Of a DNA stretch of 64,000 nt, positions 8,810 through 16,287 are shown in pieces (positions within the stretch are counted from its first letter, which is position 1; every line of letters starts with the position of its first letter). This DNA is from DASYDU01 sp050248495 (GTDB taxonomy: Bacteria > Planctomycetota > Planctomycetia > Pirellulales > Lacipirellulaceae). The translations under genes and the position numbers were made by a program. Below the pieces are notes generated by a model. That model ran no database searches, had not been told where the DNA came from, and saw only the letters and a program-made list of their open reading frames with translations. The DNA lies in contig JBFWSG010000002.1 in NCBI GenBank assembly GCA_050248495.1, positions 124,001-188,000 on the forward strand. Reading direction: 5' to 3'.

Positions 8810-8844
8810 GGGTTTAGGGTTGAGGGTTGAGAGTTGAGGGTTGA
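8810..8844 (+). repeat. Heptamer tandem repeat (GGGTTGA, 5 copies)
   Basis: Five consecutive 7-nt units: GGGTTTA, GGGTTGA, GGGTTGA, GAGTTGA, GGGTTGA. The array starts 11 nt after the WD40 stop codon. Similar period-7 arrays lie at 53012 and 63833, also right behind plus-strand genes. Confidence 0.85.
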
Positions 8845-9485
8845 TAGTGAAAGCCCTCGCGCTCGAAGCTGGATGCTGGGTCGGTGGCTTCGAGCTCTTT
8901 GGACGATGCTCCTTGTCTAGAACTCGGCTCCCTGTCGAAGGCTCGCCGTGGCGAGCTACTTGCCGTCTCGCCGAAGGTGACAATGGCGGTGTGGGTCCTC
9001 TTGTGAGAAATTCGCGGGGATTTTGCGAAGGTGACAGGAACGAGCTCGCCGCGGCTAATCTTCGGCAGCGGGCAGGAAGCGTGGAGCACGGATCGAAACG
9101 CTTTGCGCGCACCGGTAGCGCGGCCATCGGCCGGATTGGCTGATGGCTATCGGCCGAAAGCCGACGTCTCTTCTTCGCGGCGGGTTGTCAAAGAACGAGG
9201 GCGCGGGGCACGTGCGCAGAGCGCGCCCGTATAGTGATATTATGTATACTGCTTGCCGGAGCGGCGTCAAGTGATGTTTTTTGACAACTCCCGTGCACCA
9301 CGTATCGAGAGCTGAAGTCGCGGTCGCAAAATTGCCGTTCGCCGCCGAACCAATACCCTGGGTGGCTGGTCACAAATGAGAGTTCCATCTGGAGACATTG
9401 GCCGACGGTGCTAGAATGTCCGGCATATTTTGGGTCGGCAAATGCGAACGTTAGCAAATCGCTGGTGACGGGAGTTGAATAACTT
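8845..9485. other. Spacer upstream of pnuC, no convincing gene
   Basis: About 640 bp. An open frame of 100 codons on the plus strand has no ribosome-binding site and atypical composition, and I do not call it. A short palindrome GCTCGCCGTGGCGAGC lies at 8941-8956 and the decamer GAAGGTGACA occurs twice (near 8972 and 9026). Base composition falls towards pnuC. A possible extended -10 (TGCTAGAAT) lies near 9410 but lacks a matching -35. Confidence 0.45.
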
Positions 9486-10154
9486 GTGGCTGTGCGGCTG
9501 GAAACCCTCTTGTTGACCGTGCTATCGAGCGCAATTGTATTGCTCGCAGGCGCAGCGGCATGGTTTGGGCTGGCAAGCTGGCTGGAAGCGGTCTCGTTTG
9601 TCACTGGAGCGATTTGTGTCTGGCTCACCGTCAAGGAAAGCATTTGGAACTTTCCGGTGGGATTGGCAAATGTAGCGACGTTTGGCGTCGTGTTCTTTCG
9701 TTCTCGGCTGCTTGCAGATGCGGCGCTGCAGGCCGTCTATTTCGTGCTCGGTGCGATTGGATGGTGGACGTGGGTGTATGGCGGCGAAAACAGGACAGCG
9801 TTGCGCATCACGCGGGCAAGTCGGATAGAACTCGGCGCGGTTGGATTGTCGGCTGCGGCCGCAACTCTCGGAATATGGCAATTGCTGCAACTGTTGGGCG
9901 GGAGTGCATCGTTTTGGGACGCACTGACGACTTCGCTCAGTTTGGCGTCGCAGTGGCTCTTGAATCGCAAGAAGCTGGAGAGTTGGGTCGGCTGGATCGC
10001 CGTCGACGTGATCTATGTGCCACTCTATCTGTGGAAAGAACTGTATTTGACCTCCGTGCTATATGCGTTGTTTCTTGCGCTGGCGGTGATGGGGTATCGG
10101 GCCTGGCGGGCGACGTGGCACAGTTCGATGGATGCGCCGTTGGGACATCGTTAG
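9486..10154 (+). CDS. pnuC: Nicotinamide riboside transporter PnuC
   Basis: Integral membrane facilitator for nicotinamide riboside, 222 residues (family 200-240). Seven or so hydrophobic segments are visible. Signature regions are KESIWNFPVGLANVATF near residues 50-66, the W-rich AIGWWTWVYGG, and the C-terminal SQWLLNRKKLESWVGWI followed by DVIYVPLYLWKELYLTSVLY. A GTG start at 9486 is used, with GGGAG 14 nt upstream as a weak site; a second GTG lies two codons on. The gene is followed by nadR 16 nt later, so imported riboside is trapped by phosphorylation next door. GC content is visibly lower than in flanking genes. Confidence 0.9.
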   Translation: MAVRLETLLLTVLSSAIVLLAGAAAWFGLASWLEAVSFVTGAICVWLTVKESIWNFPVGLANVATFGVVFFRSRLLADAALQAVYFVLGAIGWWTWVYGGENRTALRITRASRIELGAVGLSAAAATLGIWQLLQLLGGSASFWDALTTSLSLASQWLLNRKKLESWVGWIAVDVIYVPLYLWKELYLTSVLYALFLALAVMGYRAWRATWHSSMDAPLGHR

Positions 10155-10170
10155 CAGGAGCAACGTATCC

Positions 10171-11157
10171 ATGACGCTGGGATTCCTCGTCGGCAAGTTC
10201 TACCCGCCGCATCACGGACACAAACTTTTGATCGAGACCGCGCGGAAGCAAGTCGACCACCTGGTCGTGATGCTCGCGCATCATCCGTCGCAAACGATTC
10301 CGGGCGAGGTACGCTTCAGGTGGTTGGAGGAGATTCATCCCGATTGCGACATTCGCTTGGTTCCAGATGAGCTGGAGGATGACAGTCAACAGTGGGCCGA
10401 GTTCATCGTGCGGTATTTGGGGCGGGCGCCGGATGTGGTGTTTAGCAGTGAGGACTACGGCCCGCGGTATGCGACGTTGATGGGATCGAGGCACGTGATG
10501 GTCGATCGAGCCCGCAAGCGCGTGCCGATTTCGGGGACCGAAGTGCGGACGCGACCACTCGAGTTTTGGGAATATTTAGAGCCATGTGTGCGGGCGTACT
10601 TCGCGCGGCGTGTAGTGATCGTGGGGGCAGAATCGACTGGTAAGACAACGCTCGCACAGCGGCTGGCCGAGCGGTTCTCGACTGCATGGGTGGCCGAGTA
10701 TGGTCGCGAGCACTGGGAGAAGAAAGTGGCGGGGCTGACGATGAGCGATCCTTTGCCGTCGTGGAGTGTCGAGGAATTTCGGCACATCGCCCGGGAGCAG
10801 CAGGCGCGGGAAGACGCGGCGGCCAGAACAGCCAACCGCGTACTAATTTGCGATACGAACGCGTTTGCCACAGGCACGTGGCATGAGCGCTATTTTCAAG
10901 GGCGCGACGCAGAGGTTGATTCTGTCGGTGCGCACGACAAAGTGGATTTGTATTTGCTGTGCGCACCTGATGTGCCATTTGTGCAGGATGGTTTTCGAGA
11001 CGGCGAAACAATTCGCAATTGGATGCACGGTCGGTTTCGCGAGCTGTTGGCGAATGGCCGCACTCCGTTTCTCGAAATTTACGGCGATTATGCTGCGCGA
11101 TGGCAGACGGCGGAATCCGCGGTGTCCGCGGAACTTTTGGTGGGGGGATGGCGCTGA
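10171..11157 (+). CDS. nadR: NadR: NMN adenylyltransferase / nicotinamide riboside kinase
   Basis: Bifunctional enzyme that phosphorylates nicotinamide riboside and adenylates NMN to NAD+. 328 residues from the ATG at 10171, which has AGGAG 10 nt upstream. The N-terminal nucleotidyltransferase domain starts LGFLVGKFYPPHHGHK (HxGH at 14-17) and includes the ISGTEVR motif. The C-terminal P-loop kinase has Walker A GAESTGKTT (152-160) and ANRVLICDTNAFATGTWHERYF. The helix-turn-helix repressor domain found in enterobacterial NadR is absent, so it is an enzyme only. It forms an operon with pnuC. Confidence 0.92.
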   Translation: MTLGFLVGKFYPPHHGHKLLIETARKQVDHLVVMLAHHPSQTIPGEVRFRWLEEIHPDCDIRLVPDELEDDSQQWAEFIVRYLGRAPDVVFSSEDYGPRYATLMGSRHVMVDRARKRVPISGTEVRTRPLEFWEYLEPCVRAYFARRVVIVGAESTGKTTLAQRLAERFSTAWVAEYGREHWEKKVAGLTMSDPLPSWSVEEFRHIAREQQAREDAAARTANRVLICDTNAFATGTWHERYFQGRDAEVDSVGAHDKVDLYLLCAPDVPFVQDGFRDGETIRNWMHGRFRELLANGRTPFLEIYGDYAARWQTAESAVSAELLVGGWR

Positions 11158-11187
11158 GTGAGCGAGCGCATCTTCAAATGTAATCCG

Positions 11188-11237
11188 GCCCCGGGCGTTC
11201 GGTCGCTGAGACGACCGAATCACCCGGGGCTATATAG
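11188..11237. repeat. Palindromic repeat family A, copy 1 (plus CTATATAG)
   Basis: Forty-three bp hairpin with outer arms GCCCCGGG/CCCGGGGC and inner arms TTCGGTCG/CGACCGAA, followed directly by CTATATAG (its C is the last hairpin base). It lies between the convergent nadR and SDR genes, where it could stop transcription in both directions. Other copies: 15470 (one-base variant), 28822 (inverted, 42 of 43 identical) and 29685 (expanded). Confidence 0.85.
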
Positions 11238-11316
11238 TTGTGGAGTGGGCGGGGCGCAATCAGCGCTCCGCTGCCGCTCGTGGAACTCGCGGGCGCGTCG
11301 CGGTTAAACCGTGTGA

Positions 11317-12066
11317 TCACGCAGGGGCGCGGGTGAGCCAGTCGGCGAAGTGGGTGGGGGCGAGGCGGGATTCGGCGAGGGGGACCAGGCTTTGGTCGTC
11401 GACCGGGGTGCCGTAGTAGCCGGCCGCTGGGTCGGTGATGACGGCGCGGGGGTCGTGTTTGGCGGCCAGGAACTGTCGCACCAGGTCGTCCAAGCGGATG
11501 CGGTCGGGGCCGGCGATGTCGACGATTCCATTAAGAGGCGCGGCAAGGGCGACTGCGGCCAGGGCCGCGGCGACGTCGTCGGAGAGGATCGGCTGCATCA
11601 TCACGGAAGAGAGCCGCACCGTTTGGCCGTCGGTTGAACCTTGGGCGATCGCGGCGACGAATTCGAAGAACTGCGTGGCGCGGACGATCGTGTAGGGGAC
11701 GCCGGCCGCTTGAATGAGCTTCTCTTGAGCGAGCTTGGCGCGGAAGTAGCCGCTCGCTTGCAGCCGATCGGTGCCGACGACGGAGAGGGCGACGTGGTGC
11801 CGGACGCCGGCGTCCTTTTCGGCGGCGAGCAGGTTGCGGCTGGAGGTCTCGAAGAATTCGAGCACGGCCTGGTCTTCCCAAGAGGGCGCGTTCGAGACGT
11901 CGACGACGACCGCGGCGCCGGCGAGCGCAGCGGCGAGGCCTTCGCCGGTGAGCGTATTGACGCCCGTGGAGGGCGAAGCGGGCAGGACTTCGTGGCCAAG
12001 AGCGCGGAGCTTGGGGGCGAGCTGTTTGCCGATCAGTCCGCTGCCGCCGATGACGACGATCTTCAT
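11317..12066 (-). CDS. NAD(P)-binding SDR/NmrA-like oxidoreductase
   Basis: 249-residue atypical short-chain dehydrogenase. The N-terminus MKIVVIGGSGLIGKQLAPKL gives a Rossmann GxxGxxG loop. The segment VDVSNAPSWEDQAVLEFFE and ALSVVGTDRLQASGYFRAKLAQE are typical of the NmrA-like SDRs that often act as regulators or quinone/NAD(P)H reductases. The classical YxxxK is present as YFRAK. The substrate is unknown. It stands convergent with nadR across palindrome A1 and downstream of the cupin gene in the same direction (64-nt gap). Confidence 0.8.
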   Translation of the reverse strand: MKIVVIGGSGLIGKQLAPKLRALGHEVLPASPSTGVNTLTGEGLAAALAGAAVVVDVSNAPSWEDQAVLEFFETSSRNLLAAEKDAGVRHHVALSVVGTDRLQASGYFRAKLAQEKLIQAAGVPYTIVRATQFFEFVAAIAQGSTDGQTVRLSSVMMQPILSDDVAAALAAVALAAPLNGIVDIAGPDRIRLDDLVRQFLAAKHDPRAVITDPAAGYYGTPVDDQSLVPLAESRLAPTHFADWLTRAPA

Positions 12067-12130
12067 GTCAATTCTCCTCTCGCTTGGAAATGATTCTAAG
12101 TCACGATGTCGCGAGCGCTGGGGCCATTGT

Positions 12131-12592
12131 TCACTGATGCGATTGGTCCATCTTCTCCGGGATGGCGACTTCTTTAGCGCCGCGCGGGTGAAGCACGAAG
12201 GCGATCAGGCGGGTGCGCGACGTTTTTGATGGATTCGCGGAGACCCGGTGGAGGCAGCCGGTCGGCTCGTAAAAAGTTTCGCCTGCTTTGAAGATCTTGG
12301 TCGGCTGGTCGTCGATGCCGAGCTCGTATTCGCCTTCGGCCACGTAGACGACGCCCGGGCCGGGGTGGCGGTGGGGCAGGCCGGCCTTTCCGGGTTCGAT
12401 GGTCACTTCGACGACGGTGACGGCCGCGTCCTTGCCGTCGAGTTTTTCTTTCAGCTCGTGAGCGCCGATGACCTTCACTTGCTCGCCGTCTTCGCTGTCT
12501 TCATGCAGGTGGGCGAAGGCCAGCGAGCCGGCGAGTGAGACGACGGCGACAAAGGCGACTACGGCGAACATCAAGCGGAGCGTGTGGTTCAT
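12131..12592 (-). CDS. Exported cupin-domain protein
   Basis: 153 residues from the ATG at 12592, which has GAGGAG 5 nt upstream; longer in-frame starts would run into the ArsR promoter and gene on the other strand. An N-terminal hydrophobic signal (RLMFAVVAFVAVVSLAGSLAFA) predicts export. The cupin fold is shown by a first motif GLPHRHPGPGVVYVAEGEYELGI and a second GETFYEPTGCLHRVSANPS. Metal ligands are probably the two His of HRH, a Glu and the later His. Similar small exported cupins act on or bind small ligands, but the substrate cannot be read. Divergent from the ArsR gene. Confidence 0.78.
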   Translation of the reverse strand: MNHTLRLMFAVVAFVAVVSLAGSLAFAHLHEDSEDGEQVKVIGAHELKEKLDGKDAAVTVVEVTIEPGKAGLPHRHPGPGVVYVAEGEYELGIDDQPTKIFKAGETFYEPTGCLHRVSANPSKTSRTRLIAFVLHPRGAKEVAIPEKMDQSHQ

Positions 12593-12838
12593 GGTTTCTC
12601 CTCTTTCATTCGTTGGTGAGGCCGCACTTTCGGCTTCGTGCTGTTCTACATCAAGGACGCGGGAGGGCAAGGATTTGTGACAGTTGGCAGGAATATTTTC
12701 CCGCGGCTGTCGATTTGGTGGCGCCCGGTTCGACCACTTGATGAGTCGAGGCACGACTCGAGACACGCGGGGCAGACACTTTGTCCGGCCGCGGAGGCCG
12801 CTTTTTTGTGGGCGAGAAAAAAATTTGCGTTTCGGCCG

Positions 12839-12866
12839 TTGACATATTCCGATATAGGAATATATT
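12839..12866 (+). promoter_or_regulatory. arsR core promoter overlapping a palindromic operator
   Basis: TTGACA (12839-12844) and TATATT (12861-12866) are separated by 16 nt, a near-consensus sigma-70 promoter. Between them, ATATTCCGATATAGGAATAT (12844-12863) is a 20-bp inverted repeat with one mismatched pair, the typical shape of an ArsR operator. The predicted transcription start falls at about 12873, the A of the ArsR ATG, so the mRNA is probably leaderless. Confidence 0.72.
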
Positions 12867-12872
12867 ATTGGC

Positions 12873-13214
12873 ATGGCACGAGCAGCAACGACTACCGATG
12901 TGTTCAACGCGATCGCGGAGCCGCGGCGGCGGCAGATCGTGGAAGTCTTGGCGGGGAAAGGGGCCTTGGCAGTAGGGGCGATCGTGCTCGCGGTGGGCCT
13001 GCCGCAGCCGGCGGTGTCGAAGCACCTGGGAGTGCTGCGAAAGGTCGGCATTGTCTCGGTGACAAGCGAAGGACAGCAGCGCCTGTACCGGCTGGAGGCG
13101 AGTGCATTGAAACCTGTTTACGAATGGGCCAAGTCGTTCGAACGGCATTGGGGCCATCAGCTTGATCGCATTAAGCAGCGGGCGGAGAAGCGGGCAAAGG
13201 AGCAGCGGGGTTAG
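12873..13214 (+). CDS. ArsR-family winged-helix repressor
   Basis: 113-residue DNA-binding repressor. The winged helix is clear: DVFNAIAEPRRRQIVEVLA, then GLPQPAVSKHLGVLRKVGIV as recognition helix and TSEGQQRLYRL as the wing. No Cys metal-binding ELCVCDL motif is present, so it belongs to the non-metal ArsR group usually found next to AHSA1/SRPBCC proteins. It is followed 91 nt later by exactly such a gene. The operator between its own -35 and -10 implies autorepression. Confidence 0.9.
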   Translation: MARAATTTDVFNAIAEPRRRQIVEVLAGKGALAVGAIVLAVGLPQPAVSKHLGVLRKVGIVSVTSEGQQRLYRLEASALKPVYEWAKSFERHWGHQLDRIKQRAEKRAKEQRG

Positions 13215-13305
13215 AAATCGAATCACTATCGGCAGGCCGCGTCACCGACGACCACGTCACCGGCGGGCCGCCGGTGCCACTGACAGTATGAGAGCGAGGT
13301 AGATC

Positions 13306-13788
13306 ATGGCGACGGACACCAAGGGCTGGAAGACGATCGAGCGGACCGACATCGGCGCGTTCGAAATTTGCAAGGAGATCGAGATCGACGCACCGATCGA
13401 AGTCGCGTTCGAAGCGGTGCTGGAGGAGCTCGGGCCCGAGGCGCAGTCGCCGGACAACAGCGGCAAGTCGCTGTCGATGAAATTCGAAGCCTGGCCGGGT
13501 GGGCGGTGGTACCGCGACCTCGGCAACGACACGGGCCACTTGTGGGGGCACGTGCAAGTGATCAAGCCGCCGACGCTGTTGGAGATCATCGGGCCGATGC
13601 CGATGTCGTACGCAGCGACGAATCACGTGCAATATCGGCTGAAGGCGGTGGATGGGAAGACACTGCTCACCTTTCGGCACCAGGCGTTGGGGCTGATCGC
13701 GCCGGAGCATCGCGAAGGCATGCCAGAAGGCTGGAGCAGTTGGCTCGACGAGATTCGCAAGCACGCGGAACGGAAGGCAAAAAAGTAG
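13306..13788 (+). CDS. SRPBCC / AHSA1-like domain protein
   Basis: 160-residue START-like ligand-binding protein. The opening strand ICKEIEIDAPIEVAFEAVLEELG and the WPGGRWYRDLGNDTGHLWGHVQVIKPPTLLEI segment match the AHSA1 group commonly encoded behind ArsR regulators. GAGG lies 8 nt before the ATG. These proteins bind hydrophobic ligands in a central cavity; the ligand here is unknown. DinB follows 26 nt downstream, so the cluster is probably one transcript. Confidence 0.82.
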   Translation: MATDTKGWKTIERTDIGAFEICKEIEIDAPIEVAFEAVLEELGPEAQSPDNSGKSLSMKFEAWPGGRWYRDLGNDTGHLWGHVQVIKPPTLLEIIGPMPMSYAATNHVQYRLKAVDGKTLLTFRHQALGLIAPEHREGMPEGWSSWLDEIRKHAERKAKK

Positions 13789-13814
13789 GGCGACCATTTC
13801 CTGGGAATGCAACA

Positions 13815-14330
13815 ATGGCTGTGAATGAGATTTCCACCGCGATGCTCGCGGAGTTTGAACAAGAGTTGGCCACCACGCGGCGATTTCTGGAGCGCGTGCC
13901 GGAAGACAAGCTCGCCTGGCGGCCGCACGAGAAATCGATGACCGCGGGGCAGCTCGCGCTCCACATGGCTCAGGTGCCCGAGGGCGTGCTGAGGTTCGCC
14001 GTACAGGACGTGGCCGAGGCACCCGACTTCAACGCCGGTCGGCCGGGGCCCGAATCGCTCCGCGAAGTGCTTGATACCCTGGAGGCTGGCGCGGCGTTTG
14101 TGCGCGAGCAGCTGCCTGCGATCGACGACGCGCGGATGCGGGCGACATTCCGCGTAACGCAAGGCGGCCAGCAAATCATGTCTTTGCCGCGAATGGCATT
14201 CTTGCGGAGTGTTCTGCTCAACCACTGGTACCATCACCGCGGACAGCTCGGCGTGTACTTGCGATTACTGGGAGTATCAGTGCCGTCGAGCTACGGGCCG
14301 AGCGCCGATGAGATGCCGAAATTTAGCTAA
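13815..14330 (+). CDS. DinB-family protein
   Basis: 171 residues forming the four-helix DinB/YfiT-like bundle. Recognisable features are FEQELATTRRFLERVPEDKLAWRPHEKSMTAGQLALHMA with its first metal His, and NHWYHHRGQLGVYLRLLG with the two C-terminal His ligands. Such proteins are metal-dependent transferases using bacillithiol, mycothiol or similar thiols, or of unknown role. The start at 13815 is the first ATG after the preceding stop; the ribosome-binding site is weak (GGGAA). Confidence 0.82.
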   Translation: MAVNEISTAMLAEFEQELATTRRFLERVPEDKLAWRPHEKSMTAGQLALHMAQVPEGVLRFAVQDVAEAPDFNAGRPGPESLREVLDTLEAGAAFVREQLPAIDDARMRATFRVTQGGQQIMSLPRMAFLRSVLLNHWYHHRGQLGVYLRLLGVSVPSSYGPSADEMPKFS

Positions 14331-14375
14331 CCGTGTGCTTTAGAGTCAAATGATTGAATTGGAAGGAGATCTGCG

Positions 14376-15188
14376 ATGGCAACCGTTCAAGCAACAAAAC
14401 CGTCTCACAAAATAGCTTCGCAACAAGAGTGGCTCAAGGCGCGCACGACATTGCTCGCCCGGGAAAAGGCGGCAACGCGCGAACGCGACGAAATCGCCCG
14501 GCTGCGGCGCGAGCTGCCCTGGGTCCGCGTGGAAAAGGAATATGCGTTTGACGACGCGAACGGCAAGGTCAAGCTCACCGATCTGTTCGACGGGCGGAGC
14601 CAGCTGATCGTCTATCATTTCATGTTCGATCCGGCCTGGTCGCAGGGCTGCAAGTCGTGCTCGCTGGTGGCCGACCATTACAACCCGGCCGTGATTCACC
14701 TGGCGCACCGCGATGTGACGATGATCACCGTGTCGCGAGCGCCGCTGGAGAAGATCGTGGCCTTCAAGAAGCGGATGGGCTGGTCGTTTCGCTGGGTGTC
14801 GTCCAGCGGCAACGATTTCAACCGCGACTTCCAGGTGTCGTTCGACGCGAGCGAGCGGACCTCGGGATTGCCGGTCTACAATTTCTCGACGATTGCATTT
14901 CCGATCTCGGAAGCGCCGGGCCTGAGCGTGTTCATCAAGGACGAGAACGGCGATATCTATCACACGTACTCGACGTACGCCCGCGGTCTCGACATCTTCT
15001 TGAGCACCTTTCAGCTGCTCGACTGTGTGCCGAAGGGGCGGGATGAGGAGAATATTCCGATCATGTCCTGGGTGCGGCACCACGATCGGTACGACGGCCG
15101 GCCGTTTGTCGATCCTTGGGACGAGCCGGCGGCAAAAGAGGGAGACAAGGCAAATGGCCAGGTGTTGCCAAGCTGCGGCTGTTCCTGA
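14376..15188 (+). CDS. DUF899 thioredoxin-fold family protein
   Basis: 270 residues. GGAAGGAG lies 7 nt upstream of the ATG. It matches the DUF899 family: QEWLKARTTLLAREKAATRERDEIARLRRELPWVRVEKEY opens the protein, then LIVYHFMFDPAWSQGCKSCSLVADHYN (a CxxC in a thioredoxin-like position) and SFRWVSSSGNDFNRDF. It ends in a CGC tail (SCGCS), which is unusual. Function is not known; the thioredoxin-like fold and Cys pair suggest redox work. A small membrane protein gene overlaps its end by 35 nt. Confidence 0.85.
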   Translation: MATVQATKPSHKIASQQEWLKARTTLLAREKAATRERDEIARLRRELPWVRVEKEYAFDDANGKVKLTDLFDGRSQLIVYHFMFDPAWSQGCKSCSLVADHYNPAVIHLAHRDVTMITVSRAPLEKIVAFKKRMGWSFRWVSSSGNDFNRDFQVSFDASERTSGLPVYNFSTIAFPISEAPGLSVFIKDENGDIYHTYSTYARGLDIFLSTFQLLDCVPKGRDEENIPIMSWVRHHDRYDGRPFVDPWDEPAAKEGDKANGQVLPSCGCS

Positions 15189-15462
15189 GAAGCCGCTCAC
15201 GGCAGATGTGGCACACTCCAACCCTTCGCGCAATCAGTCGCTGTCGGTGCTCGGCTGGATTCTGCCGGCAACGGTGCTCGCGCTGATGCCGAAGTGCCCG
15301 GTGTGCGTGGCGGCCTACGCGGCGGCATTCACCGGGATCGGACTCTCGCTGCCCGCGGCGAGTTATTTACGGACGACCGCGATCGTGGCGGCGGTGGCGA
15401 TGCTTGTTGCGATGTTGGTGCTTCGAGTGGCGGCGACGGCTAGAAAGTTGATCACGCGTTAG
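15154..15462 (+). CDS. Small membrane protein with CPxC motif
   Basis: 102 residues from the ATG at 15154, overlapping the DUF899 gene by 35 nt in another frame. A polar head carries CC and a Cys, then two hydrophobic segments are joined by a loop. The first segment ends in ALMPKCPVCVAAYAAAFTGIGLS, a CPxC motif reminiscent of the metal-binding helix of MerT/MerC-type transporters. The overlap and the CxxC in DUF899 suggest a shared redox or metal role. Start choice is moderate: a longer frame begins at 15025. Confidence 0.6.
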   Translation: MARCCQAAAVPEKPLTADVAHSNPSRNQSLSVLGWILPATVLALMPKCPVCVAAYAAAFTGIGLSLPAASYLRTTAIVAAVAMLVAMLVLRVAATARKLITR

Positions 15463-15469
15463 AAGGCTT

Positions 15470-15513
15470 GCCCCGGTGCGTTCGGTCGCTGAAACGACCG
15501 AATCACCCGGCGC
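15470..15513. repeat. Palindromic repeat family A, copy 2
   Basis: 44-bp version of the hairpin at 11188, with the same inner arms (TTCGGTCG/CGACCGAA), slightly decayed outer arms (GCCCCGG/CCGGCGC) and TATAT following. It lies between the convergent small membrane protein gene and the Cys-rich protein gene, 7 nt from both stops. Confidence 0.82.
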
Positions 15514-15519
15514 TATATG

Positions 15520-15906
15520 TTAGATGTTGCTGCCGTCGGTGACTTCGGCGGCGCGGCGGCGCTGGTCAACTCGTTCGATGGCTTCCACCGCCAGCTGCAA
15601 TAAGTAGTCGAGCGGGCAGGGACACGTGGGGCCGTCCTTGTTCGAGCAGTGCTCGCAGATCTGCTCGTGGAGCTCGTCAATGTAAGCGGCCATCTGCACG
15701 TTGGGCGACGTGCGGCAGAGGTGGACGAGCTCTGGCACGTGCAGCTCGATGCCGCAGGCCTTGCCGTGCGGGGCACAAGGCGGGCAGCCGGGGGTGCGTT
15801 CGATGCAGCGGCTGCAAACGTGGGCCCGGAGTTCGGCCAGGTAGTCGTCGTACTCTTTGAGCGTCAGCAGGTCGTGCGGGGCTTGCGTGTTGTGGTCCTT
15901 GTTCAT
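15520..15906 (-). CDS. Cys-rich hypothetical protein, 128 aa
   Basis: Soluble protein of unknown family with ten cysteines. Two clusters are seen: CSRCIERTPGCPPC with a further KAC, and CEHCSNKDGPTCPC, separated by about 40 residues of helical sequence (NVQMAAYIDELHEQI). The paired CxxC motifs suggest zinc or iron-sulfur binding. A LHVPELVHLCRTSPN segment resembles zinc-finger-like planctomycete proteins of unknown role. No signal peptide or membrane segment. It is convergent with the DUF899 cluster across palindrome A2. Confidence 0.65.
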   Translation of the reverse strand: MNKDHNTQAPHDLLTLKEYDDYLAELRAHVCSRCIERTPGCPPCAPHGKACGIELHVPELVHLCRTSPNVQMAAYIDELHEQICEHCSNKDGPTCPCPLDYLLQLAVEAIERVDQRRRAAEVTDGSNI

Positions 15907-16287
15907 GACAGCACCTCAAGAAGCGCGGGTGCAAATCGATTCGTCGTCAGGCTGATTGTCTAACGTACCAATTTGCGGCAATCGTCGTGCCAACGACGCG
16001 AAGTCATCGCTCTCGGCCGCACAATACGGCGAGGTCGCATCAACCGCCGATTCCGCCGCCGCACTGTGCCGCGCCTGCACACTTTTGGTGTAGCAAAGAG
16101 GCACACACGAGCGCGCGTTTCAACGGCAAATTCGCGCGCTCGATCGCGCACCTAGAGTAGCGTAGCAGGGCGCGGCGCCGATGCGCTCGCGTGCCGGCGC
16201 TTCGGCATAGGCTTTGCTTCGGAGAAAGGCGACGCGGCCGCCACGGCGGAGCGCCTGTTCGGTTGACCTCTCTTCAGGAGACCTGTC
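15907..16287. other. 381-bp upstream region of the PHA operon
   Basis: Spacer between two divergent genes (Cys-rich protein and phaA). It must hold their promoters, but no strong -35/-10 or -24/-12 pair was found by eye. Short open frames on the minus strand are Arg-rich and not coding-like. Confidence 0.5.

Noticed and set aside
8841..9143. 100-codon frame after the WD40 gene
   Set aside because: It begins in the heptamer repeat, has no ribosome-binding site and no recognisable protein features.
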